The notes under the pieces were generated by a model that worked only from the letters and a program-made list of their open reading frames with translations, did not search any database and was not told where the DNA came from. The position numbers were made by a program, and so were the translations under genes. This document shows, one piece after another, positions 36,601 through 48,044 of a DNA stretch of 64,000 bases; position 1 is the stretch's first letter; every line of letters starts with the position of its first letter. The stretch comes from Acanthaster planci. Lineage: Eukaryota; Echinodermata; Asteroidea; Valvatida; Acanthasteridae. The DNA lies in assembly GCF_001949145.1 (NCBI RefSeq), contig NW_019091552.1:362644-426643 (forward strand). The letters are read 5' to 3'.

Positions 36601-39600
36601 CACAAACTTCGCTGGTGACTCTCTTAGAAATCCTGGAAGGTGTATTGATGATACCAATATGGGGAACTCATTCCTTCACATGTATACGTAAGAGCACAAA
36701 GAGTGGTGCAACATTGCTTAACCCCTTCGCGCCGCGAAGCGGTAAGAGCCGCTGTAAAAAGCCCGCTTTTCAGCTATTATTCTCGGCCCACGCTTGAGCG
36801 AACATAGTGAAAGAAGGCAGTCCCTGGCTCTTGTATGTTTGGTGATTGGCCTTTGTGTGTTGCAAAGAAATGAAAAGGCCGAATTTGCATCATAATCACC
36901 AGCTTCACAATAGTCCCCACTCTGAAAAGAGGCAACGGGAATGTGGAAGCTTGAGCAGAGCAACATGCCACCGAACAATCAGCCTTTTCACTGGGTAAAT
37001 CAAAGCGTGCAGAGCACGCGGGGCCATAAACCGAGAATTTGCGGTTTGGCAGGTGGCATTGTGGCCAAGCAGGGCTGGAATTCTCGGAGTCGGCTTTCAG
37101 AAAAAAGTCCCGGCGTCAAAGGGTTAAAATGAAACAAAAGGATCCGTGGACTGTTCATTACTGTTTATGCATCAAACTTACAGCACAAATGCCAATAGCG
37201 ATAAGAACAGTCCGGCCACCACCTTCATGGTAGAAACTGCAACATCAGAAAACACAGACGGGTGAAATTACAATTTTTGTAACCTGAACTTGCTACCACA
37301 TAACTTATTCCCTAGAGGTTCACAAAGTGTGTGACACAATATAGGATAACTTGGGAGCAGGAATTTGAAGGTGTGTGACACAGCCTGGGATATCCTGGGT
37401 GTCTGAAGGTGTGACAAAACCTGGGACATCCTGGGTGCAGAATCTGAAGGTGTGTGACACAACCTAGGATATCCTAGGTGCACGATCTGCAGGTGTGTGA
37501 CGCAACCTGGGATATCCTGGGTGCAGGATCTGAAGGTGCGTAATACAACCTAGGATATCCTGGGTGCAGGATCTGAAGGCATATGACACAGCCTGGGATA
37601 TCCTGGGTGCAGGATCTGAAGGTGTGTGACACAACCTAGGATACCCTGGGTGCAGGATCTGCTGGTGTGAGACACAACTTAGGATATCCCAAGCGCAGGA
37701 TCCCTATGATATCCTAGGGTGTTTAACAGAAGCCAGCTAGGATATCCTGCCAAATCTTGGGGGAATCACAGGTAATGGACTCAATTGCTAAAACGATTCA
37801 GCAATGTTCTGGCATTCTTCCACATCATTCCCAAAGGGGTTATGGACTGAGAGTCTTGGACCACATCTGCTTAGCCTTCCAAATTGCTTACCTTGCAATG
37901 GTGCCAGTCATGTAGGCCAGACTCAGGGTCTGTTGATGCAACACATACGAGATGAAAATCAGTTTAAGGCTTGTGGAAAGGCACGGAGTAAGTGACAAAA
38001 AGAATGATTTCCGTGACACTCATTCCTGTGCACGTAAAAGCTGTTACAAAGAACTGTTACAGATTCCTTAACTGGGGGGAGGGCATGTGGCCTAGTGGTT
38101 AGTGTTTGTAGCTTCCGATCATAGAGTCGAGGGGTTCGAATCCAGCTGGTGGCAACATGTTGTGATCTTGGGCAAGTCACTTTATCCCTATGTGCCTCTC
38201 TCCACCCAGGAGTAAATGGGTACCTGTGAGGGCAGACATGATTTTGTTTAGCCGTGTGCACCAAAATGGCAGCATTAGGCTGGTATGTTCCCCAGGGAGC
38301 TGAGAATGGTTTCAGGAATGTTCAGATGATGTGAGCACAATGTGTAGGGATAATGATATTAATCACATAGAGACATTCTGTAATATGCGCTATATAAGAA
38401 CTGACTATTATTATTAACTGTTTGCCCCTCCTTTAGAGCAAGCTACCACCAACAGGTTTACTGACACAGTTTAAGCACAAACCACGGTTAACCACAGTGG
38501 GACTAAACTTCACTTAAAAGAGAAGGCTCCAGCTAAATGTTTGGGCAACAGACTATGAGGGGCACCTGCAGGACAAGGACTGCTTTTTGTTATTGATAAA
38601 AGAAAAACTGAACTGGGAATAATTGTGTTGGTGACTGCAGGTGAAGCTAAGACACTGTGGAAACCGTGACGGTAGCACCTGGTCCACTGTGGTTCAACTA
38701 GGGCCATGAAGCAGTGCTACGGCCCTGTTTGAAATCCTGCCAGGGACCCGCTTGAGTCCATCCAAGAGAAGGAACAAGGCTGAACATACTCCACTGACTG
38801 TCCGGTATACAGAATACCATGTAAATTGTGACTATTTCTTACGAATATGGCAAGCGCAATGAAGTTGTGGGGTGTCTTGCGACGGAAGTCAGCACAGCAT
38901 ACAAGCACGATGTAGACAAACAGGAAGATACCACTGCAAAACCAAAACAAGTAAGAGAGAGTGCTTGTGAGACTGCATTGGCTCACCAGAGCTATGCAAA
39001 CTACAAGAGACACGTGGGTCCGAGCAAATGAGTCAGAGATTTTCAGTCCAATAAGCAAGAAATTATCTGCCTGCTTTTTTTCCCAACATTTTCCCTCTGT
39101 TTGACAACAGTTCATATCCGGGAACTCCATTTTTTGGTATGATGTGTCACACATCGTACCATACCATGTGTTATGATTCGAATATCCGAGTATTCGATCG
39201 ATTGTCGAATATTCAAATGTTATTTTTCGGATTTGAATATTCGAATGGAAAATTCATGAACAGGAAGGGAAAAATCTTCTTTTGTTCTAAATGAGAAATA
39301 TTGCACCATGGAGGCTTGTTTCAAGCAGATTCAAATGAAAAGCGTGAGAAATCTTACGTCAATTTAAAAAGTAAATTATTCATTAAACAATTTAAAAGGA
39401 ACAGAAACTTTCAACAGAGCAAGAACTCTTGTTCATCTCTTAAATCTTGCTAAATCGTGGCTGGACATACTCCTAGATGTGAGAAGCTATTACCTTGATC
39501 ATAATGTACAATTGTGTGTGTTATTGCAGCTGATTTTGTATATGGTTTGTTCATCAACAATCTGCCGGTCGATGCAATCGAATACTCAGGTATTCGATGA

Positions 39601-42600
39601 AATTGAAGGTCGAATGCTCAAGTAGTGAAAAGTGAATAGTGTTGGTCCCCACTTACCTGTTCGTTTCTTTTTACTCAAAAAAAGCAATGTTCTCTGCCCA
39701 TCTTTGACAGTGTACACTGCAACTACATGAAAGCAATCCACAAGCCATCTATGTCATCACCCACATGGTCAGATTACATGTAGCATCATGTTACCTTCTT
39801 CACTTCCCACCTCTGATGACCCATAATTGACACTGAGTGGCATAGTTTCACTATAGCATCTTAAAAGCAGTCAACATTTGTATACATCAACCACACTGTG
39901 AACTATAGAACGATAGCAATATAACAGTTGACCCTTCAAATATTTCCCCATGTGGTGTGCATGCACATGTGCGTGTACACAGTGATGCCATCTGCAAGAA
40001 ATATTGACCGGCTGTACTTACTACGATGCCCAGTACATGGCCTGGTTCCGTTGGACAAAAAACCTTACCGAGTCCCTGTTGATGAAATAGAGGGAGGACG
40101 ATTCTTCATAAAGTTAAAGAACAACTGTCAAAGGCAATGACTCTAAACGTTACACTGACACAAAATGTCACAGGGGCCACTGAATTCAAGGGTCAAATAA
40201 TTATTAAAAATTTGGTTAAAAAGGTTTTCGGGCTAAAAATTTTGCAGAAGTTTGCTTTTTTTTGCACACTGAGAGGAAAATATACAATGCATTTTTGGGG
40301 GGTCCAAGGACTTACACGAAATAGAAAAGGCAAACAACTCCAAATGTGACGGCAAGCTGCGCAGTCAAAATTAGGTAGACCTGGCAACAACAGAAATATG
40401 AAACAATTTGCAGTAAAATCAAAGCCTAAAATAATCTCAAAATAAATTAAAACTAATCAATCAATTAATTTTTTTTTCTGTTTCGTTACTTTGTAAATGC
40501 GCCTGGAGAGCTACCAGATAGTTTTTAGGTTAACTTATTAGCAATCCAGCAGGGGTGTACTTTTTTTTGTTTTGTCATTTTGTTGTATTGACTTGCGAAA
40601 TAATAAATGAAATGAAATGAAAATGAAATGAAAATCTAGCCAGAAGTGTTTTCCCAACTATTACGTTTAATTTCATGTGGCTGTGTAACAGCAAACAGCT
40701 AGTCTTGGGTTCAAGACACCTTCCATGGTGCTACGATCCGATATGTGTGCAGTGTGTGGCTTTTAATTCATTACAAATTACCACCTCCCTGACACAAAGC
40801 ACATCTTGAGATATAATTTATGCAATACACTGTGACAGCGCCCTCTTTGAGGCATACCAGCCCCTAAGAGCTTGCTATGGTTCGTGTAGTGGAATAAACT
40901 ACAGGAGGGTCTTGGAACCAAGACTACCCAACAGCATGTAGGAGTCTCGAAATAACCGTAGAAAAAAAACTGACTTTGATTTCCAACATGACCTCCTCTC
41001 TCCCGGAATGTCCCCCAAAGCTTACAAATGTTCCAATCCCAACTTGACAATACAAGCTGCTGCGTGCAAAACTCAATTGGGATCTGTTTGTGATTTATGT
41101 GGGTTGATTTGCTCTGCAAGTGGATGGGTTGTGGGGGGAGGAGATCCAGAAGGCTTGGGATGGAGGGGGGGGAAACACCTTCTTGCTCTCCAAGGCCCCA
41201 CCCCCAAGGTGTCGTTTCCACGCAGCTCACCTTCAGAATAAACTTGCGTCGGATGCTCTTGTCATTCAGGCTTCTTTGAGCCGAAAAACCTTCCACATCG
41301 TCGGATGGTGAGGTTCCTGTGTAAAGTTGAAATATTTGGAAAAGGAATTGTTTTGGGGGGTCATGAAAATCTTCTCTGTCAACAAGAAGGTTTCTGGAGC
41401 TTTTAAACTAAATACAAGATTTAGAACTGCAAATCCAGGGCACCTTTAGTTTAATACGAGCTGCAGCTCCAACAAAAATCCTGATTCTGTGTATATATTA
41501 TACATTGCTTTTCTTGGCAGCCCTTCAGTGGGTGTTGGGGGATTCATGAAGGATTACAGGACTAAAAGTTTGGGAAAAATTCTAAAATATAGTTGTGGTT
41601 GAAAGTTTGACATATACCTGGACTGAAAATGCTTAATTACCAGTACAGTGCAAGTTTTACGGCTTTGCCGATTTCTTCTCCAAAGGGTCATTAGCTCAGA
41701 AGTAGATTTTTGCACATTTCAACTCAAGTACATTTCACTGCGGGTGTGGTCATGTCAATCACCCTTCACAAGCATGAGCACAGACACTGAAGTGTATCCA
41801 GATAAAGGTATACATGCACGTGTACGGGTACATCTTGTTTGATTGCCGCTTAGAAGGTGACAGATTTAGTCAAACTTGTCAGATTTTGTCAAATACTTGC
41901 CAGATTTTGTCAAATACTTGCCAGATTTTGTCATATCCCGCTCAGGTCAATGTTGATTTGCACAGCACTGGCAATGTATTCAGCTAGTCTTGCACAGCCA
42001 TTAAACATTCTGTTTCGGTTCACAAAAGTCAACGTGGGAATGCACGGTAGATTGACACGAAGGAATGTCAAGGTAGGTTTCCACGTGGCCGCAAAAGAAA
42101 AAGTCCAACTGGAACACGGCTTAAGAGTATCCACATGATTTCCATGTAGGACTTTGTTCATTAAGACAGCATTTTCTGAGTTTATAAACATATGGTATTA
42201 GGTGCGACGACTGTCCCTTCCTTTGCTCAACTGAACCAGTTCACAGACTCCCCGAAAAATCTTAAAATTAAATTGGCCGAATGCATGACAAAATGAAAGC
42301 AACAAGATGTTTAATACAACCATGCCTACTGCCTGGTACCACATACTTGTACATGTACACTACACTGACAGCAGCCAAGGGCACATGTTCAGACAAAGCA
42401 AAACAAATGGTTGGAAAATGCCCAGTGAACCAGTCTGGTTCCATAATCCCATCTATTAAAAAAATATAGATGTGTACAGTGGTGGGGAAGGGTACCAACA
42501 CCACAATGTGCGTGTATATCCCAGAATCCTGCTTGATTCCAAGCGGTTTTTTGGACTTACACTGCTTACCCTTCATTAATTTACCGCGATTTGATTAACC

Positions 42601-45600
42601 ACTTACTGCAGGGGAGCCTGGTTTTGGACACGTACATGTATTCTTTATATGCACAGCTGGGGTGTTCCAAATCGGACAAAGGGAACTGGGCCTTGTAACA
42701 AAAGACCGTATTCGTAACAAAAGACCAGGCTGCAGGGAATTACCAACATTTTTTCACTGTCAAAAGCGGAGATAACCCAACATAGTTTTGAAACAGTACA
42801 CCACTGTTTGTAGCATTCAGTGCTAGAGGATTACTACTGGGGACAAAAGCGCTCCACCACCGCAGCTATGAGCCACACAGTACCGCTGCACGCTAATCTG
42901 GCCCCTGGTGAAAAGACGTCAGCAGCGCACTGTGCCAGTTTCGGGAACAAAAGGATGAATTTTTAAAGAATTTTGAAAACAGAAAAAAATGAAAAATTCT
43001 CCGGCCCAGCAGAATCAACATTTATAAATGCCCCTGACCCGAAGTGGTTAAATGACGCCCCAATTTTGATTTGGAGAAGCTGCAGCATATCGCCACCTTG
43101 GAACGTCCTGCTAATTTGGGACGCTTCTTGGCCCAACTGATCCACAATGATTTAGGACCGTTGGGAGTTAATAATGGAGGGGGTTAGGTGCTTCTCACAA
43201 AAGGTTACATTTAATTGTGTCAATGAACAATGTATCAATCAACAACATTCGTGCAAGGCTGCACAGTCAAAGAAAGGCACACTTTTGTTAGAGAGTGCAT
43301 CAGTAACACACAGATAACTAGGGGTGCACACATTTTTAATAAGGGGGCACTGAAAACAAATGAACTTTGGCTTCTACACAGGCTGCAATGGGGGAAGGCT
43401 AGGGGAGGGGGGCACAATTGTGCTAAGAGCATGTGCCCTTCTCTCATCCAGAGTTACGCCACTGGGCTGCATGAAGACAACTAGCAACAGACATGGACAT
43501 GGATGCTGTTCACATACATGACACAAAACAGACTGTCAGACATGTTTCCTGGCTTTGGCTGGTCATCACTGTGACAAGCAGTGTCAACAAAATGGTTATG
43601 TTGGAACATTAATGGACAGCAATGGAGGTTTGACAAAGAATATTCAAGCCACACATGATTTTTGTGCTTACTTCCTGTGTCAGAGGACCAGGCATTTCCC
43701 TGTCGAGTTTCAAAAGACGCACCTGCATGGGGATTGGGAACCAGTCAAGAAAAACCATCAAAAGAAATATCGTTTTTTCCGGGGGGGGGTGGAGACTTGT
43801 AAAATGAGAAAAAGATAGGCTTGTAGAAACATGAGAGCAAACATGTAGTGAATACTCTGACTGCCAATTCCTGGTTGATGTGCACAGCATGGGTTTTCTT
43901 GAGTATCTGTTGATTTTCATGAGAATACTGGAGTGACACCTGGTCAGAGATTACACACCTCAACAACGGTGAATACTGTAACTTTGAGGACAAGGTACCC
44001 CTGTCTATTTAAATGCTAGGCTCCTGAATTTCAATGACCACTTCACTTAGTGAATTTCAGGCTTTTTAGCCAATAATGCTGCCTCACTAGTAAATACAAT
44101 ACATGCTAGAATACAGAAATCCATGCATATTTCAAAATGCATTATTTTTCTTAAACACTTCAGCATCAATTTAATTTGTTCTTATTGGAAGGCAACAATT
44201 AGAAGTTATCGCACTGGACATCTTTCAGTAATATATGGGCATTTTGCATCACATTTCCACCCAGGTGCAATGCTGCGCCCTGGTTTCCATCTTTGAAAAT
44301 ATACATGTAAAAGCAAGAATGACAATGGAAATGCCAGAAACTGGTCTAGAGCACAAGGCCCCCCCCCCGATGAATTCCCCTTTCATATATTCATTTCAGA
44401 CACATAAGCTTGTGTTTGCAGCAATCCCGGCTGAAGTATGATTTTTCTGTAGGACCTACACTGTACAATGCAGTGTCCGGTCAGAATGTTGGTCTCTACA
44501 CAGACTGATATTGTGCCTTCCAGCATGTCCAGACCTTGTTGAGCACTGTCTCAAATGAGTGAGACTGAAATTTACTTAAGAGTCAATATCATCCGCCTGG
44601 AGCAGAAGCACCCCCTCATTAGTTGAATTGAGCCATGCCCGTGGGTAGTGTTAATTACAAATGTATGTTGATAGTGACGCGACCACAACACATGCATTTC
44701 AAACTCATTTGTGAAACAGCAGTTAAGCGCAGTCCCCAACAAAGGAGCCTCCATTGCTTGGAAAATTACGCCCATTCAAAGTCCTGCTCGGGGCGGATAT
44801 AATCTTCTCAACATGTTTTCTTCAGAATTATTTCATGGAGAAAGTTTTCTGGACTTGTGTAAATAATAATTTGTTACGTAAAATATTAAGTACACATGTA
44901 CACTGTAAACACTACTCCTCACTGGCCCATCTGAGGTAATCTATGGAGGCAATCAACGGCATAAACTCTGTTGGCCTGATAGTCTCATAAATCTCATTTA
45001 GGAATTTTTCAGAAGGGAGGGAAGCAAAGAAGCGACAGACCGTAAGACTGATTTTTGGGGAGAAATGGGGGGAGAGTACCATGAGAATAGAGTACTGAAG
45101 TGTGACATCATTGGGAACCAGACAGTGTAGTGCAAACGAAGAGCACATGAACATGCGTATTATGGTTCATGCGCTGGTTCTCGCACTTATGCCGTTTACA
45201 CACATCACTGTGCGTGTGAGGTAGTCACTTTGGTACTCTATACTGGTAAAACTTTAATTGAAAAAACGTCTCTTTGAACAGATGGTTCACATCTTATGAA
45301 TTATACATTATGCAGCACACAGATTTATGTAGTTGGTGACATGCACAATTGTTGCATACGATTTTAATTCATTTACAGTTTTTGGACCACTTCATACTAA
45401 ATACCAACCCAGGGGCAGTGCTCTTGCCAGGTACACCAAGGCGTGGCAGGCCAGCCATGCTTGCAGTAAAATTCATGATATATCAATATCAGCAATTATC
45501 TATAATTGTCGGAGCTTAGTTGTGGATTGGATGTGATTTGCTTTCGATGCATGTTTACTATATGTAATTAATTTTGTACCAACGTTTACATTATTTTATA

Positions 45601-46933
45601 CTCTTGTAAAAAAAATTATGGATTATTCATTCAATATTTGGCTAAACATTTTTATGACATTTCTTCCAATTTTTTATGAAAAAACCTAAAATACTAATTT
45701 TTAACAGTTAAGCTGGGGCCTTGGAGCCTACACGCATGCGCAGCAGTAGTGCAATCATATCTTGTCACGCTGTTACATTTATCATCTGATCTTGATCACA
45801 GCCGCATTATTGTCAATTAATATCTGTCGATCAGAATGTCAGCTTCCGTTTCTTTTCATCAGCATCACAGGAAGACTGGATTTAATATTGGCTTCAAGTA
45901 TGGACCACAAAGTATCCCTGCTTACTGAATGCCGAAGGCGAATTCATTTAAACAGTTTAAGCACATGATGGTAAATTATGGACTGCGTGTTTGAAGCTTT
46001 TCTTGTGTTGACAGGTGCTACATGCATGTGACGTTGGAACAGAAGCATGGGAAATTCCTACTCCTTTTTACACTATGAAGTTAGGAGGAAACAATCAAGT
46101 TCATATTTAATTTTGTAAATGATTTATGGCAAATAATTTGAACTGTTACTTATCGGTTTAAATTAAAAAAAAATACTCTGGTTTGTTTTCAATACATTCA
46201 CTGCATCACTAACAATAGAGACACCTTCTAACGGGTAAACGTTATGTAATTGTCAGGATGTTTGAATATGTGTCATTTCAACATTCTTAAGCTTCATACC
46301 CTTAATTTCAAAAGTGCTTTTGAGGTGGATTTCCCTAACCTCTTTAACAAAAACCAGGTGATGGCGTTGCCCAAGGGGAGAGGAAGATGACAGGACTTCA
46401 TTACTCCATTGTCACTACCTGTTGGCACACCTTTAGAGTTCTGTCCTAATTTGTGTCTTCTTGAGAAAATTGTGCATTTAGTACACCTTTGATGATGTGT
46501 TGGGCAGTAAACTGAATGCTCACTGCAATTCTACAAGTTCTTTAGACAGTTAATTTGCCAATGTAACGAAGACCAACAAATTTTAGGTCCATCCTGTTCA
46601 GACGTGTACATTGCAGGTGACAAGAACATAAAATCATACATGAGTGTGACCATCCTTACCATAACTGGTAGCTGCTGCTTGCGGCTGTGGCTGCGGCTGA
46701 TACACTGCACCTTGGGGATAGGCTTCACTGGGTGGATACCCTTCAGTGCTTTGGGGAGGGTAGGCGGCTTGTGGCGCAGGGTACCCACCCTGTGGTGGAG
46801 GGTAGCCCTCGCTTTGGTAGGCTGGCTGTGCTGGAGGGTAGGCTGGCTGTGCTGGAGGGTAGGCGGGATCCGCCCCACCCACTACAGCTTCGTCGTATGA
46901 CGGAGGGGCTGAGGGGGTTGCAGGTGCTGCCAT
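33535..46933 (-). CDS. TMBIM/Lifeguard family (Bax inhibitor-1-like) membrane protein, complete
   Basis: Ten coding exons on the - strand join in frame: 46933-46660, 41316-41231, 40380-40316, 40075-40022, 38933-38843, 37929-37892, 37236-37182, 35699-35568, 34169-34122 and 33684-33535. They give 993 nt, 330 aa. Seen: a Pro/Tyr/Gln-rich cytosolic N-terminus (1-95) with PPSY at 10-13, a WW-domain ligand form, and YPPAQPA repeats; the DKSIRRKFILK motif before TM1; seven hydrophobic segments; FDFTSCGG, the family signature; AYDTQLLVGGRRYELSPEEY; and a hydrophobic end GGGNR. Family knowledge: Lifeguard/GRINA/FAIM2 (TMBIM1-4) proteins sit in Golgi, ER or plasma membrane, modulate Ca2+ release and protect from cell death. 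The Pro-rich N-terminus points to the GRINA/TMBIM1/FAIM2 branch; the exact orthologue is not decidable. The ATG at 46933 has an ACC-ATG-G context. A 5' noncoding exon was not located. Confidence 0.93.
34122..34169 (-). CDS. TMBIM exon 9 (48-nt microexon): TM6
   Basis: Acceptor CCGTCCAG, donor GTAGGT, 48 nt, phase 0 to 0. It reads ILYTVYAWLAAVLFSL. Confidence 0.9.
34339..35188. repeat. Pair of ~125-bp inverted copies in the intron between TMBIM exons 9 and 8
   Basis: 34339-34463 read backwards matches 35065-35188 with shared words such as CTCCAGCTTTATT, CAATATTTGGCAGA and AACACTGC; identity is about 75-80%. Between them, 34965-34977 and 35002-35014 form a further 13-bp perfect hairpin. It is either a foldback transposon or two insertions of one element in opposite orientation. 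Confidence 0.75.
35568..35699 (-). CDS. TMBIM exon 8: TM4-TM5 with FDFTSCGG
   Basis: Acceptor GTTTTCCAG, donor GTGAGT, 132 nt, phase 0 to 0. It reads GVTIGITLFSIQTRFDFTSC, then GGFLFVFAWSLFLFGFIAIF, holding the most conserved family motif. Confidence 0.94.
37182..37236 (-). CDS. TMBIM exon 7 (55 nt)
   Basis: Acceptor GATGTTGCAG, donor GTAAGT, 55 nt, phase 2 to 0. It reads FYHEGGGRTVLIAIGICA, the start of TM4. Confidence 0.9.
37326..37721. repeat. 43-bp minisatellite, about nine copies, in TMBIM intron
   Basis: Units of the form GGTGTGTGACACAACCT, GGGATATCCTGGGTGC, AGGATCTGAA repeat head to tail with point changes and two short copies. It lies between TMBIM exons 7 and 6. The - strand open frame across it is only the repeat read through. 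Confidence 0.93.
37892..37929 (-). CDS. TMBIM exon 6 (38-nt microexon)
   Basis: Acceptor CATCAACAG, donor GTAAGC, 38 nt, phase 0 to 2. It reads TLSLAYMTGTIA, the conserved S-Y-M-x-G-x-I segment of TM3. Confidence 0.9.
38075..38413 (+). mobile_element. tRNA-derived SINE (MIR/CORE-like), near full length
   Basis: The head carries an RNA polymerase III A box (TGGCCTAGTGG, 38088-38098) and B box (GGTTCGAATCC, 38133-38143) 35 bp apart. A middle part around 38163-38224 resembles MIR/L2 (CTTGGGCAAGTCACTTTATC, then CTCTCTCCACCCAGGAG). The tail reads GCGCTATATAAGAACTGAC and ends in ATT repeats. TTAACTG occurs on both sides (38068-38074 and 38414-38420) as a likely target duplication. It sits in the TMBIM intron between exons 6 and 5, antisense to the gene. 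Confidence 0.85.
38843..38933 (-). CDS. TMBIM exon 5: TM2-TM3
   Basis: Acceptor GGTTTTGCAG, donor GTAAGA, 91 nt, phase 2 to 0. It reads GIFLFVYIVLVCCADFRRK, then PHNFIALAIF. Confidence 0.92.
39166..39640. repeat. ATTCGAATATTCG word-repeat element, probable hAT-type MITE
   Basis: The left end (39176-39248) is full of ATTCGA and GAATATTC words, and the right end (39566-39620) repeats them in inverted form (ATCGAATACTCAGGTATTCG), followed by AATAGTGTTGGTCC, which resembles an hAT terminus. About 320 bp of AT-rich sequence separates the ends. It lies in the TMBIM intron between exons 5 and 4. Confidence 0.55.
40022..40075 (-). CDS. TMBIM exon 4 (54-nt microexon)
   Basis: Acceptor CATCAACAG, donor GTAAGT, 54 nt, phase 2 to 2. 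It reads DSVRFFVQRNQAMYWAS, the loop between TM1 and TM2; without it the family segment would be missing. Found by phase and homology, too short for ORF detection. Confidence 0.9.
40316..40380 (-). CDS. TMBIM exon 3: TM1
   Basis: Acceptor TTGTTGCCAG, donor GTAAGT, 65 nt, phase 0 to 2. It reads VYLILTAQLAVTFGVVCLF, the typical first membrane segment. Confidence 0.93.
40612..40634. repeat. (AAATG)n microsatellite
   Basis: Four to five units of AAATG or AAAATG in the intron between TMBIM exons 3 and 2. Confidence 0.8.
41231..41316 (-). CDS. TMBIM exon 2
   Basis: Acceptor TTTACACAG, donor GTGAGC, 86 nt, phase 1 to 0. It reads SLNDKSIRRKFILK, the basic stretch that precedes TM1 across the family. 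Confidence 0.93.
41861..41936. repeat. 21-bp tandem repeat, about 3.5 copies
   Basis: CAGATTTTGTCAAATACTTGC is repeated exactly at 41880-41900 and 41901-41921, with a degenerate copy before and a partial one after. Intronic in TMBIM. Confidence 0.92.
46660..46933 (-). CDS. TMBIM exon 1: start and Pro/Tyr-rich N-terminus
   Basis: ATG at 46933-46931 with a strong ACC context; 274 nt to donor GTAAGG. It encodes APPSYDEAVVG, then tandem YPPAQPA repeats and YPPxQ-type variants. An in-frame TTG five codons upstream is 5' leader, not a start. Confidence 0.92.
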
Positions 46934-48044
46934 GGTGGGCTCTCCCAACAGTTAATCAATCTACACATGAAAGCATATCATTTGTTAGGATCACTTTGTG
47001 CCTGATGGAAATTCTGTCATATCTGTGCTGGTGCTCAGCAACGCCCACTTTCTGGATGTTAACATTGTGGTGTTAATGATGCAATTATATGGGTAAAGCA
47101 AATGGAAGCAATCACTGCTTACATACTTGAGCTGGGTGACATTAATAATACTGTTTACATGCACATTCTCTTCAAATTTAAAATGTATGTGAAATCATGC
47201 TTCAGTGGCTGTATAATATTTCGTGCTCCAAGAAACATAAAAATTACAAAAATGGAAAAATAAAGACCTGACGTTCCTGAAGTAGTACTGGCATGTCAAC
47301 ACTCACTGAACTGACTCACTAAATCCGTAGTCAATTTGCCCATGACACAAAACAGCTACCAGTATTTTGATGACTGTTACCTGTTAACTAACATACATGT
47401 AGGCACTTTTCCAGAGCTCCCTCTAATTTAGACATAAAGGAGTCAGGGTTGTGACCGCATTCGCATATAATTTGATCGACCTGACAAACGTTTCCCACTG
47501 CTTTGTACATTAAGGAGTTGGATCAAATGCAAGTCAAAAATTTGTGTATATGCCGTCTTATTATGCCAATAAATTTCTTCCTCATTTTGTAGCTGTTTTC
47601 ACAAAGAGGCAAATTTCTCACCAGAGAGAAAATCCTAGGTTTCCAGAAAATCGCATTTGAAGTTGGTCTCTATTCCAAACACCTATTTCCCCAGTAATTA
47701 ACATGCCTTTAACTTAAGTAAAGCTACTGCATGAAAGAGGATATCTTAAATGACACAAAACTACAAAATGACATTTATAGATCTCAATCAAAATTGCTTA
47801 TTTTGTAAACAAACATGTTCGTCTCTTCGTGGAAATGATAAATTAGCATGACTTTTGCCTGGTTGTGCTGTAGCACATGCCAGGTGCAAAATGGTAACAT
47901 TTAAATACATTTCCAAAGTCAATTCACCTCTTTGTGAAAACAAAATGCGGTACAGTTGAATTTTGCCCCGGGTACATGTAGATCATCAGGATTTGTCTGA
48001 TTGAAATTCTACATGTAGGCCTATAGGCCTACAAGGCCTACATT

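Noticed and set aside
37326-37721. Possible CRISPR-like array because of regular repeats
   Set aside because: The units are contiguous with no unique spacers, the context is an animal intron, and no cas gene is present. It is a minisatellite.
38081-38155. A functional tRNA gene because of clean A and B boxes
   Set aside because: The segment does not fold into a full cloverleaf by eye and runs straight into a MIR-like body and ATT tail, so it is the head of a SINE.
46604-47076. Trp/Gly/Arg-rich + strand frames
   Set aside because: They are complements of the Pro/Tyr/Gln-rich TMBIM exon 1 repeats on the - strand.
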